From Bacillus sp. SKDU12 (lineage in GTDB: Bacteria > Bacillota > Bacilli > Bacillales > Bacillaceae): a DNA stretch of 64,000 bases. The first letter of the stretch is position 1. Every line of letters starts with the position of its first letter. The notes under the pieces were generated by a model. The model worked only from the letters and a program-made list of their open reading frames with translations, did no database searches and was not told the DNA's origin. A program made the translations under genes and the position numbers. The stretch is taken from contig NZ_MSRC01000018.1 in the NCBI RefSeq assembly GCF_010093085.1, forward strand, positions 1 to 64,000, given 5' to 3'. This document shows positions 17,888-26,771 of the stretch, piece by piece.

Positions 17888-18348
17888 CCAGCGTGAATGA
17901 TATATCAGACCATCTCTTTGAGCTGCTTGACGGGGATCGCCTGAATGAGAAACAGCATGAAGCTTTCGTTCTGCAAACGGTATCGGAGGACGGCTGGCCG
18001 CATGCCGCGATGATCAGTGTGGGAGAAATAATTGCTTTGAGCCGCACGGATATCCGAATCGCCCTATGGAAAAACACAACGACTGCTGCCAACATCCTTC
18101 GCACAGGAAAAGCGCAGTTTACGGCATGGTGGAAGGGGGCGGCTCATTATGTAAAGCTGCAATGTAAACTCTTGCCAACTTTGAAAAATGCCGAATATGA
18201 AAGAGATCGTTTTGCCTGCCGCATCGTTTCAGTGAAGGAGGACGTTGCGAAATACGCTGATTTGAATTCCGGTGTCCATATCCAGCTTCACAGCCCTGAA
18301 GAGGTGCTGAATAGATGGGAAAAGACGCTGGAAGAATTGAAGCGATAA
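17884..18348 (+). CDS. yclD: Conserved hypothetical protein YclD
   Basis: A 154-residue soluble protein of the pyridoxamine-5'-phosphate-oxidase-like split-barrel type, judged from WPHAAMISVGEIIAL, IRIALWKNTTTAANILRTGKA and the beta-rich pattern (an inference). The TTG start overlaps the TGA stop of bsdD, so translation is probably coupled; a GTG at 17893 is an alternative. It is the last gene of the bsd operon, suggesting a flavin-related accessory role, but no function is established. Confidence 0.8.
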   Translation: MTSVNDISDHLFELLDGDRLNEKQHEAFVLQTVSEDGWPHAAMISVGEIIALSRTDIRIALWKNTTTAANILRTGKAQFTAWWKGAAHYVKLQCKLLPTLKNAEYERDRFACRIVSVKEDVAKYADLNSGVHIQLHSPEEVLNRWEKTLEELKR

Positions 18349-18353
18349 AAATG

Positions 18354-18380
18354 AAAGCCTGACGCCATGCGTCAGGCTTT
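18354..18380 (+). terminator. Terminator of the bsdBCD-yclD operon
   Basis: AAAGCCTGACGC, CAT loop, GCGTCAGGCTTT is a perfect hairpin six bases after the yclD stop. The trailing T run is short. Confidence 0.75.
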
Positions 18381-18422
18381 CAGAAATGGGACACGTCTTC
18401 AACAATTCGCTTTGAATGCTAA

Positions 18423-18530
18423 TCTAACCTATTTTATGGATTCGCGCCAAAGCGAGGAGCACTTGTCAAAAGCAGCCATCAGTCAATGCTGGAAGAAGCG
18501 CAGGCCTTTGATCAAATGGCGGACAAATAA
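18423..18530 (+). pseudogene. yclE: Possible remnant of yclE (alpha/beta hydrolase C-terminus)
   Basis: In strain 168 I recall a prolyl-aminopeptidase-like gene, yclE, between yclD and yclF. Here only 200 bp separate the two terminators. The frame 18423-18530 reads GALVKSSHQSMLEEAQAFDQ near its end, with the S-x-H-x-x-x-LEEA pattern that surrounds the catalytic histidine at the C-terminus of such hydrolases. It is closed upstream by a stop at 18420, has no start, and is followed by a terminator. It is best read as the tail of a deleted hydrolase gene; identity with yclE is inference. Confidence 0.45.
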
Positions 18531-18531
18531 G

Positions 18532-18568
18532 AAACAGCCCGCAGATCCACATCTGCGGGCTGTTTTCT
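18532..18568. terminator. Bidirectional terminator downstream of yclF
   Basis: AAACAGCCCGCAGAT, CCAC loop, ATCTGCGGGCTGTTTTC is a perfect 15-bp hairpin between the hydrolase remnant and the end of yclF, flanked by A and T runs on either side. Confidence 0.85.
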
Positions 18569-18569
18569 T

Positions 18570-20048
18570 TTATAAGATCCCTTTCATCGCGCGTTTGATA
18601 ATCGGCGTGAGAAGAAGGAGAATGACGCCAAGTACGATTGAAATCATACCGATGGTGCCGAAGTAGGTTGTTTCAGGAATTTTATCAAACAATCCGGCTA
18701 CTTGGGCATTGATCGCTTGAGCTGCTGCGTTAGTCAGAAACCACATACTCATTGTCTGTGCAGAGAATGCAGCTGGCGCCAGTTTCGTTGTTACAGATAA
18801 ACCGACTGGAGACAGGCACAGCTCTCCCAGTACGACAAGCAGGAAGCTGAGAACGAGCCAAAGCGGGCTTACGAGTGTTTCTTTTCCTTGCATTGCGGGG
18901 AATACCATAATGATAAATGATAAGCCTGCTAGAATAATACCGATTGAAAATTTAACTGGTGTGGACGGCTGACGTTTGCCAAGCTTCATCCATAGCCATG
19001 CGAAAACTGGCGCGAAAATGACAACAAACAATGGGTTTAACGATTGGAACCAAGATGATTGAAGTTCAAATCCGCCTAATGAAAGCCTAGTGCGTTCATC
19101 AGCGTATACTGCAAGAATGGTTGCTCCCTGTTCCTGGATAGCCCAGAACATGACAGCAGCGATAAACAAAGGAATGTAAGCGGCAAGACGAGATTTTTCT
19201 GTTTTGTCCGCTTTTTTGCTTGTAAACATGATGATGAAATAAACAATCGGAATCAAAATACCGAGAATACTTACAAGATTAATGAAACGATTGATCGTCA
19301 GCGTGCCTGTTTGGACAGAGATCATGACTGCAACCGCCACAATAATTACACCGATTCCAGTCCCAATCGCTGATTTTTTTGACAGCGGGTTTGGCACATT
19401 TGTCCCTGCAAGACCGAGGTGTTTCTTTCTTGTCAGAGCAAATACGATAAGTCCGAGAAGCATTCCGACCGCGGCAGTTCCGAAGCCGAGATGATAGTTG
19501 TACTTCTGTCCGAGTGTTCCGACAATTAACGGCGCGAGTAATCCGCCGAGGTTAATCCCCATATAGAAAATGCTAAAACCTGAGTCGCGGCGTGCATCTT
19601 CTTTTGTGTAAAGATCCCCAACTACGCTTGATACGTTTGGTTTTAATAAACCTGTACCGATAATGATAAGCGCCATGCTGATATAAAATGCTGTCGCGCT
19701 GCCCGGATAGGCGAGTGCAATGTGGCCGAACATAATGAGTATGCCGCCGTAAAAAACGGTGTTTGCAGTTCCGAATACCCGGTCAGCAAGCCATCCGCCA
19801 ATAATAGAGGACATGTATACGAGAGAGCCGTAAATCGACATGATGGCGACCGCTGTGCCTTTGTCAAAGCCGAGTCCTCCGTTTACCGTTTCTGTATACA
19901 AATAGAAAAGTAAGATTGCTCTCATTCCATAGTAAGAGAAACGCTCCCAAAATTCGGTGAAAAATAGCGTAAATAGTCCTCGCGGGTGACCAAAGAACCC
20001 TTTTTGCGGGACGCTTTTAATGATACTTTCGTTATCAATCGAAGCCAT
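18570..20048 (-). CDS. dtpT: Di-/tripeptide:proton symporter (POT family)
   Basis: A 492-residue membrane protein (yclF in B. subtilis) with about 13-14 hydrophobic segments. The proton-coupled oligopeptide transporter signatures are present: FFTEFWERFSYYGMRAIL (with the ExxERF motif) near residue 35 and FSIFYMGINLGGLLAPLIVG near residue 160. It imports di- and tripeptides with protons. ATG at 20048 is taken as start because it gives the usual length and AAAGGG lies upstream; a TTG three codons earlier is possible. Confidence 0.93.
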   Translation of the reverse strand: MASIDNESIIKSVPQKGFFGHPRGLFTLFFTEFWERFSYYGMRAILLFYLYTETVNGGLGFDKGTAVAIMSIYGSLVYMSSIIGGWLADRVFGTANTVFYGGILIMFGHIALAYPGSATAFYISMALIIIGTGLLKPNVSSVVGDLYTKEDARRDSGFSIFYMGINLGGLLAPLIVGTLGQKYNYHLGFGTAAVGMLLGLIVFALTRKKHLGLAGTNVPNPLSKKSAIGTGIGVIIVAVAVMISVQTGTLTINRFINLVSILGILIPIVYFIIMFTSKKADKTEKSRLAAYIPLFIAAVMFWAIQEQGATILAVYADERTRLSLGGFELQSSWFQSLNPLFVVIFAPVFAWLWMKLGKRQPSTPVKFSIGIILAGLSFIIMVFPAMQGKETLVSPLWLVLSFLLVVLGELCLSPVGLSVTTKLAPAAFSAQTMSMWFLTNAAAQAINAQVAGLFDKIPETTYFGTIGMISIVLGVILLLLTPIIKRAMKGIL

Positions 20049-20327
20049 GTCAGCCAAACCCTTTCTTAAAAAAGTGTATTATAAAAATCATATTCTTATA
20101 TAATACCTGTGTCAATATAATTTATACTCATTTCAAGAAGTTCCAGAATAGAAAAAATATAAACATAGGAAAATAGGGAGTGTATACTAGTTCCTAGGAC
20201 TTTTTCCGTAAGATTTTCTTGCAAATTTCTTCCTTTATACTTTTTTGATAAAATGTTAGAGATATGTACAAGCGGAGCGGGTTTTTAGACGTATCATGAT
20301 ACAAATCATGGAGAAGGAGACCCGCAA

Positions 20328-22082
20328 TTGACTGAATTTATATTAAATGTGGCGGATTTCGGTATTTTGGGAGACGGAAAAACGGATTATACAGAGTTGA
20401 TTAATCAGTGCTTTGGTATGGCTGTTTCGAAAGGATATCATATGGTCTGGTTCCCAACAGGAACCTATTTAATAGATGGAACGCTTGGAGGAGACCCCAA
20501 TCAGAAGTTTCGAAACGCGGGGGTCATTGTTCCCGGCAACCTTGAGATTATGATGGACCCTGAGTGTGTCATCAAAATCATCCCGAACAGCTCGTGGGGT
20601 TATTCCGCATTTTATGTAGGCAAGCAAGAGAATATAACCATTTCCGGGGGACAAATTATTGGTGAACGCGATGAGCATACGTATGTCTCCGCGGGGATAA
20701 GGTCAACTCATGAATGGGGTTTCGGCATATGTATTGAAGGATGCTCGAATGTTGTCATTGATAATGTCAAAATTTCTGATTTTACCGGTGACGGGATTAT
20801 TGTCAGTCCAAGCGGTTTAAAGACAGCGAATGATTATCGTACGTCAGAACATATCACCATCCGCGGCTGTGAGGTTCGGCGGTCGAGAAGAAATAACATT
20901 TCCATTACCGGATGTGATACGGTCACGGTGGAGGAATGTGTAATTGAAGATGCCGGAACAGGGAATGGAACAGCGCCGAAATTCGGAATTGACATAGAAG
21001 GATATGGCGAAGGTGAGGTTGACTATGAGGAACCGATCAATGTTTCCATCCGCAACAACCATTTCATTGGAAACGTTTCAAGCTCTGTGACCAATTTTAA
21101 TGGATACGGCATTTCAATAGAGGGAAACGATTCAGACAATACGATCAGCTATGGGTATGGAACGCAAACGATGATCAAGGGGAATATTCTCAGACGGGCT
21201 GAAAACGCCGCTGCTGCGCCTAGAGTCGGGATTACCGGACTCGGTGTGTCACAAGGGAAGGAGAGCAGTGATACGGTAATCGCCGGCAACCTGATTACCG
21301 GGTTTTCAACCGGAATTGATGTCAGGGGGAAAAGCGTTCTTGTCACAAACAACAAAATCAGTAACTTTGAAAACACTGGGATCTTGGTTTATCAATCTTC
21401 CGACGTAAAGGTAGACGGCAACCAGATTCAAAACGGATTGTCTGAAACAAGCCGCAGCACCGGTCTTCGCGCAGTGCTGTCGGATGATACCGTATTTCTG
21501 AATAACTGCCTCATTGAAGTCATTGATGGTGTGAACATTTCCGGCGGCGATATGATCATTAAGGATAATGTGTTGAGAAAATACAGCCGGGGAATTTGGA
21601 TCGCTCAAGGAAACGCGGTGGTAGAAGGAAATACACTGTACCCTGACACGTTTGAAGCAGCCGCGGAATCATATTCTGTTACTGTTACAAACAATGCTGG
21701 TGCTATTATTAAAAACAATATCTTTAAAGAGTTTAAAAACTATCCGATTTACTGCTCTACAACTGCGAAAACCTCTATTATCAGCAACCACATTGAAGGA
21801 TCTCCGCTTTTGGTCACCATCTATATCAGCGCAGGTGTGCATGAGATTATTGATAACACCATTTCAGTCAACAGAACAGCCGGGAATCCAATTGTGATTT
21901 ATGTCAGCGGTTCCGCAGGCTCTATCATCTCCGGAAACACCATCAATAACCTCTCCGCAAGGACAGCGACAGCTATTCAAACAAACACTTCAACCAATTC
22001 CAAAATCATCGGCAATCGCATCTTCAAAGGCACCATCAACAAACATAGCAGCGATACAGCAGACGGCAATATATTGGTTTGA
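20328..22082 (+). CDS. yclG: Right-handed beta-helix (pectate lyase/phage tailspike-like) protein YclG
   Basis: A 584-residue protein with an N-terminal NVADFGILGDGKTDYT motif, typical of pectate-lyase-3/glycoside hydrolase 28-like beta-helix proteins, followed by many parallel beta-helix turns (repeated N-x-I/V-x-G-N patterns such as GNLITGF, NNKISNF, GNTLYP). No signal peptide is visible. TTG start follows GAGAAGGAGA. The substrate is unknown; family members act on polysaccharides. The 270-bp upstream region holds no recognisable gene. Confidence 0.85.
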   Translation: MTEFILNVADFGILGDGKTDYTELINQCFGMAVSKGYHMVWFPTGTYLIDGTLGGDPNQKFRNAGVIVPGNLEIMMDPECVIKIIPNSSWGYSAFYVGKQENITISGGQIIGERDEHTYVSAGIRSTHEWGFGICIEGCSNVVIDNVKISDFTGDGIIVSPSGLKTANDYRTSEHITIRGCEVRRSRRNNISITGCDTVTVEECVIEDAGTGNGTAPKFGIDIEGYGEGEVDYEEPINVSIRNNHFIGNVSSSVTNFNGYGISIEGNDSDNTISYGYGTQTMIKGNILRRAENAAAAPRVGITGLGVSQGKESSDTVIAGNLITGFSTGIDVRGKSVLVTNNKISNFENTGILVYQSSDVKVDGNQIQNGLSETSRSTGLRAVLSDDTVFLNNCLIEVIDGVNISGGDMIIKDNVLRKYSRGIWIAQGNAVVEGNTLYPDTFEAAAESYSVTVTNNAGAIIKNNIFKEFKNYPIYCSTTAKTSIISNHIEGSPLLVTIYISAGVHEIIDNTISVNRTAGNPIVIYVSGSAGSIISGNTINNLSARTATAIQTNTSTNSKIIGNRIFKGTINKHSSDTADGNILV

Positions 22083-22083
22083 T

Positions 22084-22115
22084 AAAGGGCCCCGCTCTAG
22101 GGGTTCTTTTTTTTC
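22084..22115. terminator. Terminator between yclG and yczF
   Basis: GGGCCCC, GCTCTA loop, GGGG is followed by TTCTTTTTTTT, immediately after the yclG stop. It overlaps the stop codon of the convergent yczF. Confidence 0.65.
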
Positions 22116-22318
22116 GGTTTATAGATCACATATATTTCTCTCCCAAGTACGACCACAAAAAATAAAAGGACAGTCCATTCTGCGAACGTTGTCATCTTAA
22201 AGCTGGACATATTGTTATAAACAGCTTTTGTCAGACTGAACCCTTGAAGCATGTCCATAAAAACAGAAATAGCTAATAAACAAATCAAGATGAACCCTGT
22301 CACGCCTAATATTTTCAT
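22097..22318 (-). CDS. yczF: Small membrane protein YczF
   Basis: A 73-residue protein with two hydrophobic segments (about 4-20 and 48-65), a basic C-terminus (KPKKKNP) and nothing else diagnostic. ATG is preceded by TTGGAGGGTGATGGAGC. It lies between yclG and the divergent gerK operon. Function unknown. Confidence 0.78.
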   Translation of the reverse strand: MKILGVTGFILICLLAISVFMDMLQGFSLTKAVYNNMSSFKMTTFAEWTVLLFFVVVLGREIYVIYKPKKKNP

Positions 22319-22443
22319 GCTCCATCACCCTCCAATCTTAGTGTCCATCTTTTTCAGGAAGTTATACCGTATCTAAGATGTATGCATAATCTCAATGCTG
22401 GAAGGAAGAATATGAGAAAACGACAAGGAAAGGTATTTTGTGT

Positions 22444-24051
22444 ATGCCTTCTAAGCAAAAGAAACAAAAATCAGAAGAAAAGAAACAGGAACAGCAGCAA
22501 GACAACAAAAGGCCGGTTCACATTTCCAGAAGTTTAGCAAAGAATCTAGCGGAAACGAAAAAGAAAGTCGGATGCAGCTCTGATGTCATTATCCGCGAGA
22601 TCAAAATCGGGGAACAGGATTGTGTCCACCTTGCCATTATCTATCTTGCAGGCCTGGTCGATAATAACACGATTCATGAATCCTTAATCAATCCTTTGGT
22701 TGGGGACCAATCCATCCAACATTCGCATGCCATCCAGCAGATTCTTGAAAAAACACTTCCACTAGGAGGGGTGAAAGCTGAAAAGGATTGGGAAAAGCTT
22801 TTTACTGAATTAATGCTCGGCAATGCGCTCGTTTTTGCTGATGGCTATGACGATGCGTTGATTTGCAGCACACAAGGGGGAGAACAGCGCTCCATCGAAG
22901 AGCCGAGCACTCAAGTATCCTTCCGCGGCCCGCGTCAAGGATTTACAGAGTCTCTGCAAACGAATATTTCCATGATTCGGCGATACATAAAGAACCCGAA
23001 TGTATGGGTGGAAAAAATGAAAATCGGCTCTGTTACGAATACGGATATTGCACTTATGTACATTCATGGCATTTGTGATGAAAAGGTGCTGAAGGAAGTG
23101 AAACAGCGCCTGAAAAAAATAGATATAGACAGTATTTTAGAATCCGGATATATCGAGCAGCTGATTGAAGATGAAACCTTTACGACGTTTCCGACCATGT
23201 ATCATACAGAACGTCCTGATGTGGTAGCAGGGAATCTATTAGAAGGAAGATTCGCGATCATTGTGGATGGAACGCCGTTTGTTCTTATTGCTCCTGCCTT
23301 ATTTATACAATTTTTTCAGTCTGTTGAAGATTACTATTCGCGCTTTGACATTGCCTCGAGCATACGGATTTTGCGGATTTTGGTCTTTTTTATTTCACTT
23401 ATCGCGCCTGCTGTTTATGTGGCAGCCACGACGTTTCACCAGGAAATGATCCCCACACAGCTGTTAGTCGTGATTGCAGCCCAGCGGGAAATTGTGCCGT
23501 TTCCGGCAGTTGTCGAAGCACTTATGATGGAGATTGCTTTTGAGATTCTGAGAGAAGCCGGTGTCAGACTGCCGCGCGTTGTGGGTTCGGCGGTATCGAT
23601 CGTAGGTGCGCTCGTTATCGGACAGGCTGCCGTACAGGCTGGCATCGTTTCTCCGGCCATGGTCATTATCGTTGCGATCACCGCGATTGCCAGCTTTGCG
23701 ACACCCGCTTTCGCCATGGCGATTTCAGCCCGTCTCATTCGGTTTATCCTTATCATTGCATCCTCTGTTATGGGGTTCTACGGGCTGATTTTAGGAATTA
23801 TTATCATGTTTGTGCACTTATGCAGCCTGCGCTCTTTCGGTGTTCCCTACATGTCGCCGCTTGCTCCTTTTTCTTCCCAAGGGGTAAAGGACGCGCTGTT
23901 CAGGGTTCCGTGGTGGGCTGATGAAAAAAGGCCGGAGTCAGTCAGTAAGGAAGATAAAGTGCGGCAGGGGCAAGGGCAACGTCCGGAGCCGGCCGCTTCC
24001 CAAGGAATGGTGAATAAAGACTTGGAAGAAGGGGATCAGAATGGGTCGTAA
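22444..24051 (+). CDS. gerKA: Spore germination receptor GerK subunit A
   Basis: A 535-residue GerA-family (Ger_A) protein: a hydrophilic N-terminal domain (basic, Lys/Gln-rich start, to about 290) and a C-terminal membrane domain with about five helices including APAVYVAATTFHQEMIPTQL. With GerKB and GerKC it forms the GerK nutrient receptor of the spore inner membrane, which responds to glucose together with GerB. ATG at 22444 has the better spacing to AAGGAAAGG; a TTG at 22438 is possible. It overlaps gerKC by 11 bp. Confidence 0.93.
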   Translation: MPSKQKKQKSEEKKQEQQQDNKRPVHISRSLAKNLAETKKKVGCSSDVIIREIKIGEQDCVHLAIIYLAGLVDNNTIHESLINPLVGDQSIQHSHAIQQILEKTLPLGGVKAEKDWEKLFTELMLGNALVFADGYDDALICSTQGGEQRSIEEPSTQVSFRGPRQGFTESLQTNISMIRRYIKNPNVWVEKMKIGSVTNTDIALMYIHGICDEKVLKEVKQRLKKIDIDSILESGYIEQLIEDETFTTFPTMYHTERPDVVAGNLLEGRFAIIVDGTPFVLIAPALFIQFFQSVEDYYSRFDIASSIRILRILVFFISLIAPAVYVAATTFHQEMIPTQLLVVIAAQREIVPFPAVVEALMMEIAFEILREAGVRLPRVVGSAVSIVGALVIGQAAVQAGIVSPAMVIIVAITAIASFATPAFAMAISARLIRFILIIASSVMGFYGLILGIIIMFVHLCSLRSFGVPYMSPLAPFSSQGVKDALFRVPWWADEKRPESVSKEDKVRQGQGQRPEPAASQGMVNKDLEEGDQNGS

Positions 24052-25264
24052 ATGTCTATTAGCTGTTCTCATGCTTTTAAGCGTCATTGTGCTTCCCGGC
24101 TGCTGGGATAAGCGAGAGCTGACGGATCTTGCGATTATCTCGGCGATTGGCATTGATCGGACAAAAGAAGGCAACTACGTGCTGCATCTTCAAATTATCA
24201 ATCCCGGAAATGTGGCCGGCGGGCTTCAGGGAGGCGGTGCTGGAGACAGACCGCCTGTATCTGTCTATTCGATTGAAGGCGACAATATGACGGAAGCGCT
24301 TAGAAAAGCTTCCATAAAGGTATCCCGGAGGCTTTATTTTGCCCATACCAATCTAGTCGTAATCAGTGAGAAGCTGGCGAGTGAGGAAGGATTGGATTTT
24401 GTGTTAGATAACCTTGACCGTGATACGGAATTCAGGACAACGGCAACAATCGTTGTCGCCCATAAAACAAAAGCGGAAAATATCGTGAAAATCCTTACAC
24501 CGATTGATAAAATTCCGTCAAATAAAGTCAATAAAACACTCGACTTTACGGAGGCGGAATACGGACGGGTTATCAAAACCAATATTCAGGACGCTTTGAA
24601 AACACTTGGCGACAGTACAAAAGCAACGATTATCCCGGGATATATGATGATTGGTGATGATAAAAAAGGAATCAGTATGGAAAACACGCAAGCTACTGAT
24701 CCGAAAGCCATTCTTCAGGCAGATGGTTTGGCCATTTTTGATAAGTCAGGCTATTTAAAGTATTGGATTGGAGATCATGAAAGCGTAGGGGCAGTTTGGC
24801 TGATGAATAAGATTCAGCATACGTTTATTAATGCTGACTGGGGAAAGACAAAGAACGCGGTCAGTTTACAAGTTACGCATCAAAGCACAAAGCTGGTGCC
24901 GGGGATGAGAAACGGACGTCCGTACATCCATGTTAAAGTCAATGTTGAAGGAATCATAGATGCTGTCAGATACCCTTTCCAATTGTCTAATCCAAAGGTG
25001 CTGGCGGCTATTGAACAAACTCTCAGCAAAGAGCTGGAAAAGGAAATCAGCCATGTTGTGAAAAAGATCAAGAAGAACAAAATAGACTTTATCGGTTTTG
25101 GTGACAAGATATATAGAAAGTATCCGAAGCAGTGGGAGAAAATGAAGGACACATGGGACGAAGAATATTTACCGGAATTGCCCATTGATGTAAAAGTGGA
25201 TACGTATATTAGACGAACAGGGTTGCGAAACAATCCGATTCAGCACCAGCTTAAAAATGAGTAG
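24041..25264 (+). CDS. gerKC: Spore germination receptor GerK subunit C (lipoprotein)
   Basis: A 407-residue GerAC-family protein. The signal sequence ends in VLPGC (lipobox, Cys about 22) followed by WDKRELTDLAIISAIGIDRT, the hallmark of the family. It is lipidated and sits on the outer face of the spore inner membrane. It overlaps gerKA by 11 bp and precedes gerKB by 23 bp. The order A-C-B is the one known for gerK. Confidence 0.94.
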   Translation: MGRKCLLAVLMLLSVIVLPGCWDKRELTDLAIISAIGIDRTKEGNYVLHLQIINPGNVAGGLQGGGAGDRPPVSVYSIEGDNMTEALRKASIKVSRRLYFAHTNLVVISEKLASEEGLDFVLDNLDRDTEFRTTATIVVAHKTKAENIVKILTPIDKIPSNKVNKTLDFTEAEYGRVIKTNIQDALKTLGDSTKATIIPGYMMIGDDKKGISMENTQATDPKAILQADGLAIFDKSGYLKYWIGDHESVGAVWLMNKIQHTFINADWGKTKNAVSLQVTHQSTKLVPGMRNGRPYIHVKVNVEGIIDAVRYPFQLSNPKVLAAIEQTLSKELEKEISHVVKKIKKNKIDFIGFGDKIYRKYPKQWEKMKDTWDEEYLPELPIDVKVDTYIRRTGLRNNPIQHQLKNE

Positions 25265-25287
25265 GTGCGAGAAAGGGGGAGCGGCAG

Positions 25288-26412
25288 ATGGAAAAAGCCA
25301 GAATAAATATCAGGCAGCTGTTTGTCATGATTATTATTTTTGAGCTGGGCAGCTCCTTGTTGATTACACCGGGGATGATGGCAGGAAGAGATGCCTGGTT
25401 AGCAGTGCTGTTGGGCTGTGCGATCGGTCTGTTTCTTTTCTACTTGTATCAAGGCATTTATCAGTGCTATCCGGAGTCTTCCCCGAAAGAATATATGGAT
25501 GATATGCTCGGAACCAAGCTGAGCTGGCTGTTTTCATTTCTGTATATCCTGTACTTTTCCTATATTGCCGCCAGGGTGCTGCGTGACTTTGGAGAAATGC
25601 TGCTGACGTTTGCTTACCATGATACACCTATCATTATTGTAAATGCTTTATTAATGGTGGTGAGTGTATATGCCGTCAGAAAAGGAATTGAGGTGCTCGC
25701 CCGCGCAGCGGAGCTTCTTTTCGGAGCTATGTATTTACTGGGGGCGCTCGGCCTCGTGCTTATTATTGTGTCAGGCTCCGTAGACCTGCAGAATATAAAA
25801 CCGGTTTTAGCGGACGGCATTTATCCTGTCATTCACTCTGTTTTCACGCAGACGATGTACGTTCCATTTGGTGAAGTTGTATTATTTGTCATGATTTTCC
25901 CGACTCTTAATGACCGAAAAAACGTGAAAAAGATGGGGATTCTTGCTATGGCCATCAGCGGATTGATTGTGGCGCTTATCGTGACGATTAATATTAGTGT
26001 GCTTGATGTTGATTTGACCCTCAGATCCCAGTTTCCGCTTTTAAGTACGATTCAGACGATTAAGATCGAGGAATTTTTAGATCGTCTCGATGTCTTTTTT
26101 ATGCTGGCACTCATCATCGGCGGCTTCTTTAAGGTCAGCCTCTACTTATACGCAGTCGTGGTGGGAACGTCCACGCTCTTTAAGGAAAAGAATCCTTCTC
26201 AATTGGCTTATCCAATGGGATTAGGCATCTTAATTCTTTCTATAACGATCGCGACTAACTTTTCAGAGCATATGAACGAAGGCCTGAAAGTGGTCCCAAT
26301 GTATATTCATTTGCCCTTTCAGCTTTTGTTTCCGCTTTTCTTATTTGTAATAGCCGTTTGGAAAAAGAAGCGAAGAGAGAAGTCAAACGAGGCGGAAGCG
26401 AAAAAACAATAA
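25288..26412 (+). CDS. gerKB: Spore germination receptor GerK subunit B
   Basis: A 374-residue GerAB-family membrane protein of the amino acid/polyamine/organocation transporter fold with about ten helices. ELGSSLLITPG near residue 15 and GRDAWLAVLLG are typical. It is thought to bind the germinant or act as a channel. ATG follows GAAAGGGGGAGCGGCAG. It is the last gene of the operon; no clear terminator is seen. Confidence 0.93.
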   Translation: MEKARINIRQLFVMIIIFELGSSLLITPGMMAGRDAWLAVLLGCAIGLFLFYLYQGIYQCYPESSPKEYMDDMLGTKLSWLFSFLYILYFSYIAARVLRDFGEMLLTFAYHDTPIIIVNALLMVVSVYAVRKGIEVLARAAELLFGAMYLLGALGLVLIIVSGSVDLQNIKPVLADGIYPVIHSVFTQTMYVPFGEVVLFVMIFPTLNDRKNVKKMGILAMAISGLIVALIVTINISVLDVDLTLRSQFPLLSTIQTIKIEEFLDRLDVFFMLALIIGGFFKVSLYLYAVVVGTSTLFKEKNPSQLAYPMGLGILILSITIATNFSEHMNEGLKVVPMYIHLPFQLLFPLFLFVIAVWKKKRREKSNEAEAKKQ

Positions 26413-26668
26413 AAGAGCGATGGAATGTAGCAGCTAGCGTTTGTTTTCTCGCTTTGTGAAAGAAAAAACAATATCTAATGGCACATTTAGCTGGAGGAAT
26501 GAAAGGATATCAAGAGATGATGATCGAAATTGAATGGTATCTCTAAAGCAGAAATCAAAAGTGAAAAAGGCAAAGCGCAACATTCATCATTCCCATCCTT
26601 TAATGGCAAAACATACAGGGCAGCGACATAAGCTACATGTATCCGCCTTTTTGCACACGATTAAGTTA
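26413..26668. other. Gene-free stretch where 168 has yclHIJK
   Basis: About 360 bp separate gerKB from rapC. In strain 168 four genes (an ABC transporter and a two-component system, yclHIJK) occupy this place, as I recall. Here I see no intact gene. A frame around 26520 starts MIEIE, then with a one-base shift reads GISKAEIKSEKGKAQ, which could be the first codons of an ABC ATPase gene, but the match is weak. The rest shows stops in all frames. Confidence 0.4.
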
Positions 26669-26708
26669 TTGCGTGCATCCGAAATAAAGATTGCGTGTTT
26701 TTCGGGTT
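26669..26708 (+). promoter_or_regulatory. Candidate ComA boxes upstream of rapC
   Basis: TTGCGTGCATCCGAA (26669-26683) and TTGCGTGTTTTTCGG (26691-26705) each resemble the ComA site TTGCGG-N4-CCGCAA with an imperfect right arm, 22 bp apart. They precede a TGATAAAAT-like -10 region about 30 bp upstream of rapC. rapC transcription is known to depend on ComA in B. subtilis. Sites were identified by eye. Confidence 0.5.
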
Positions 26709-26771
26709 GGGATGGTCTGTAAACATGATAAAATATGACATGAACAGTTTTTGATGGGAGAGGGTGAAGGA

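Noticed and set aside
20469-22082. Phage tailspike suggesting a prophage at yclG
   Set aside because: The beta-helix fold is shared with carbohydrate-active enzymes, the neighbours are ordinary chromosomal genes and no phage genes are present.
26534-26722. 62-codon frame (MVSLKQKSKVKK) between gerKB and rapC
   Set aside because: No ribosome binding site before the ATG; it overlaps the ComA boxes and the weak yclH-like scar. Not supported as a gene.
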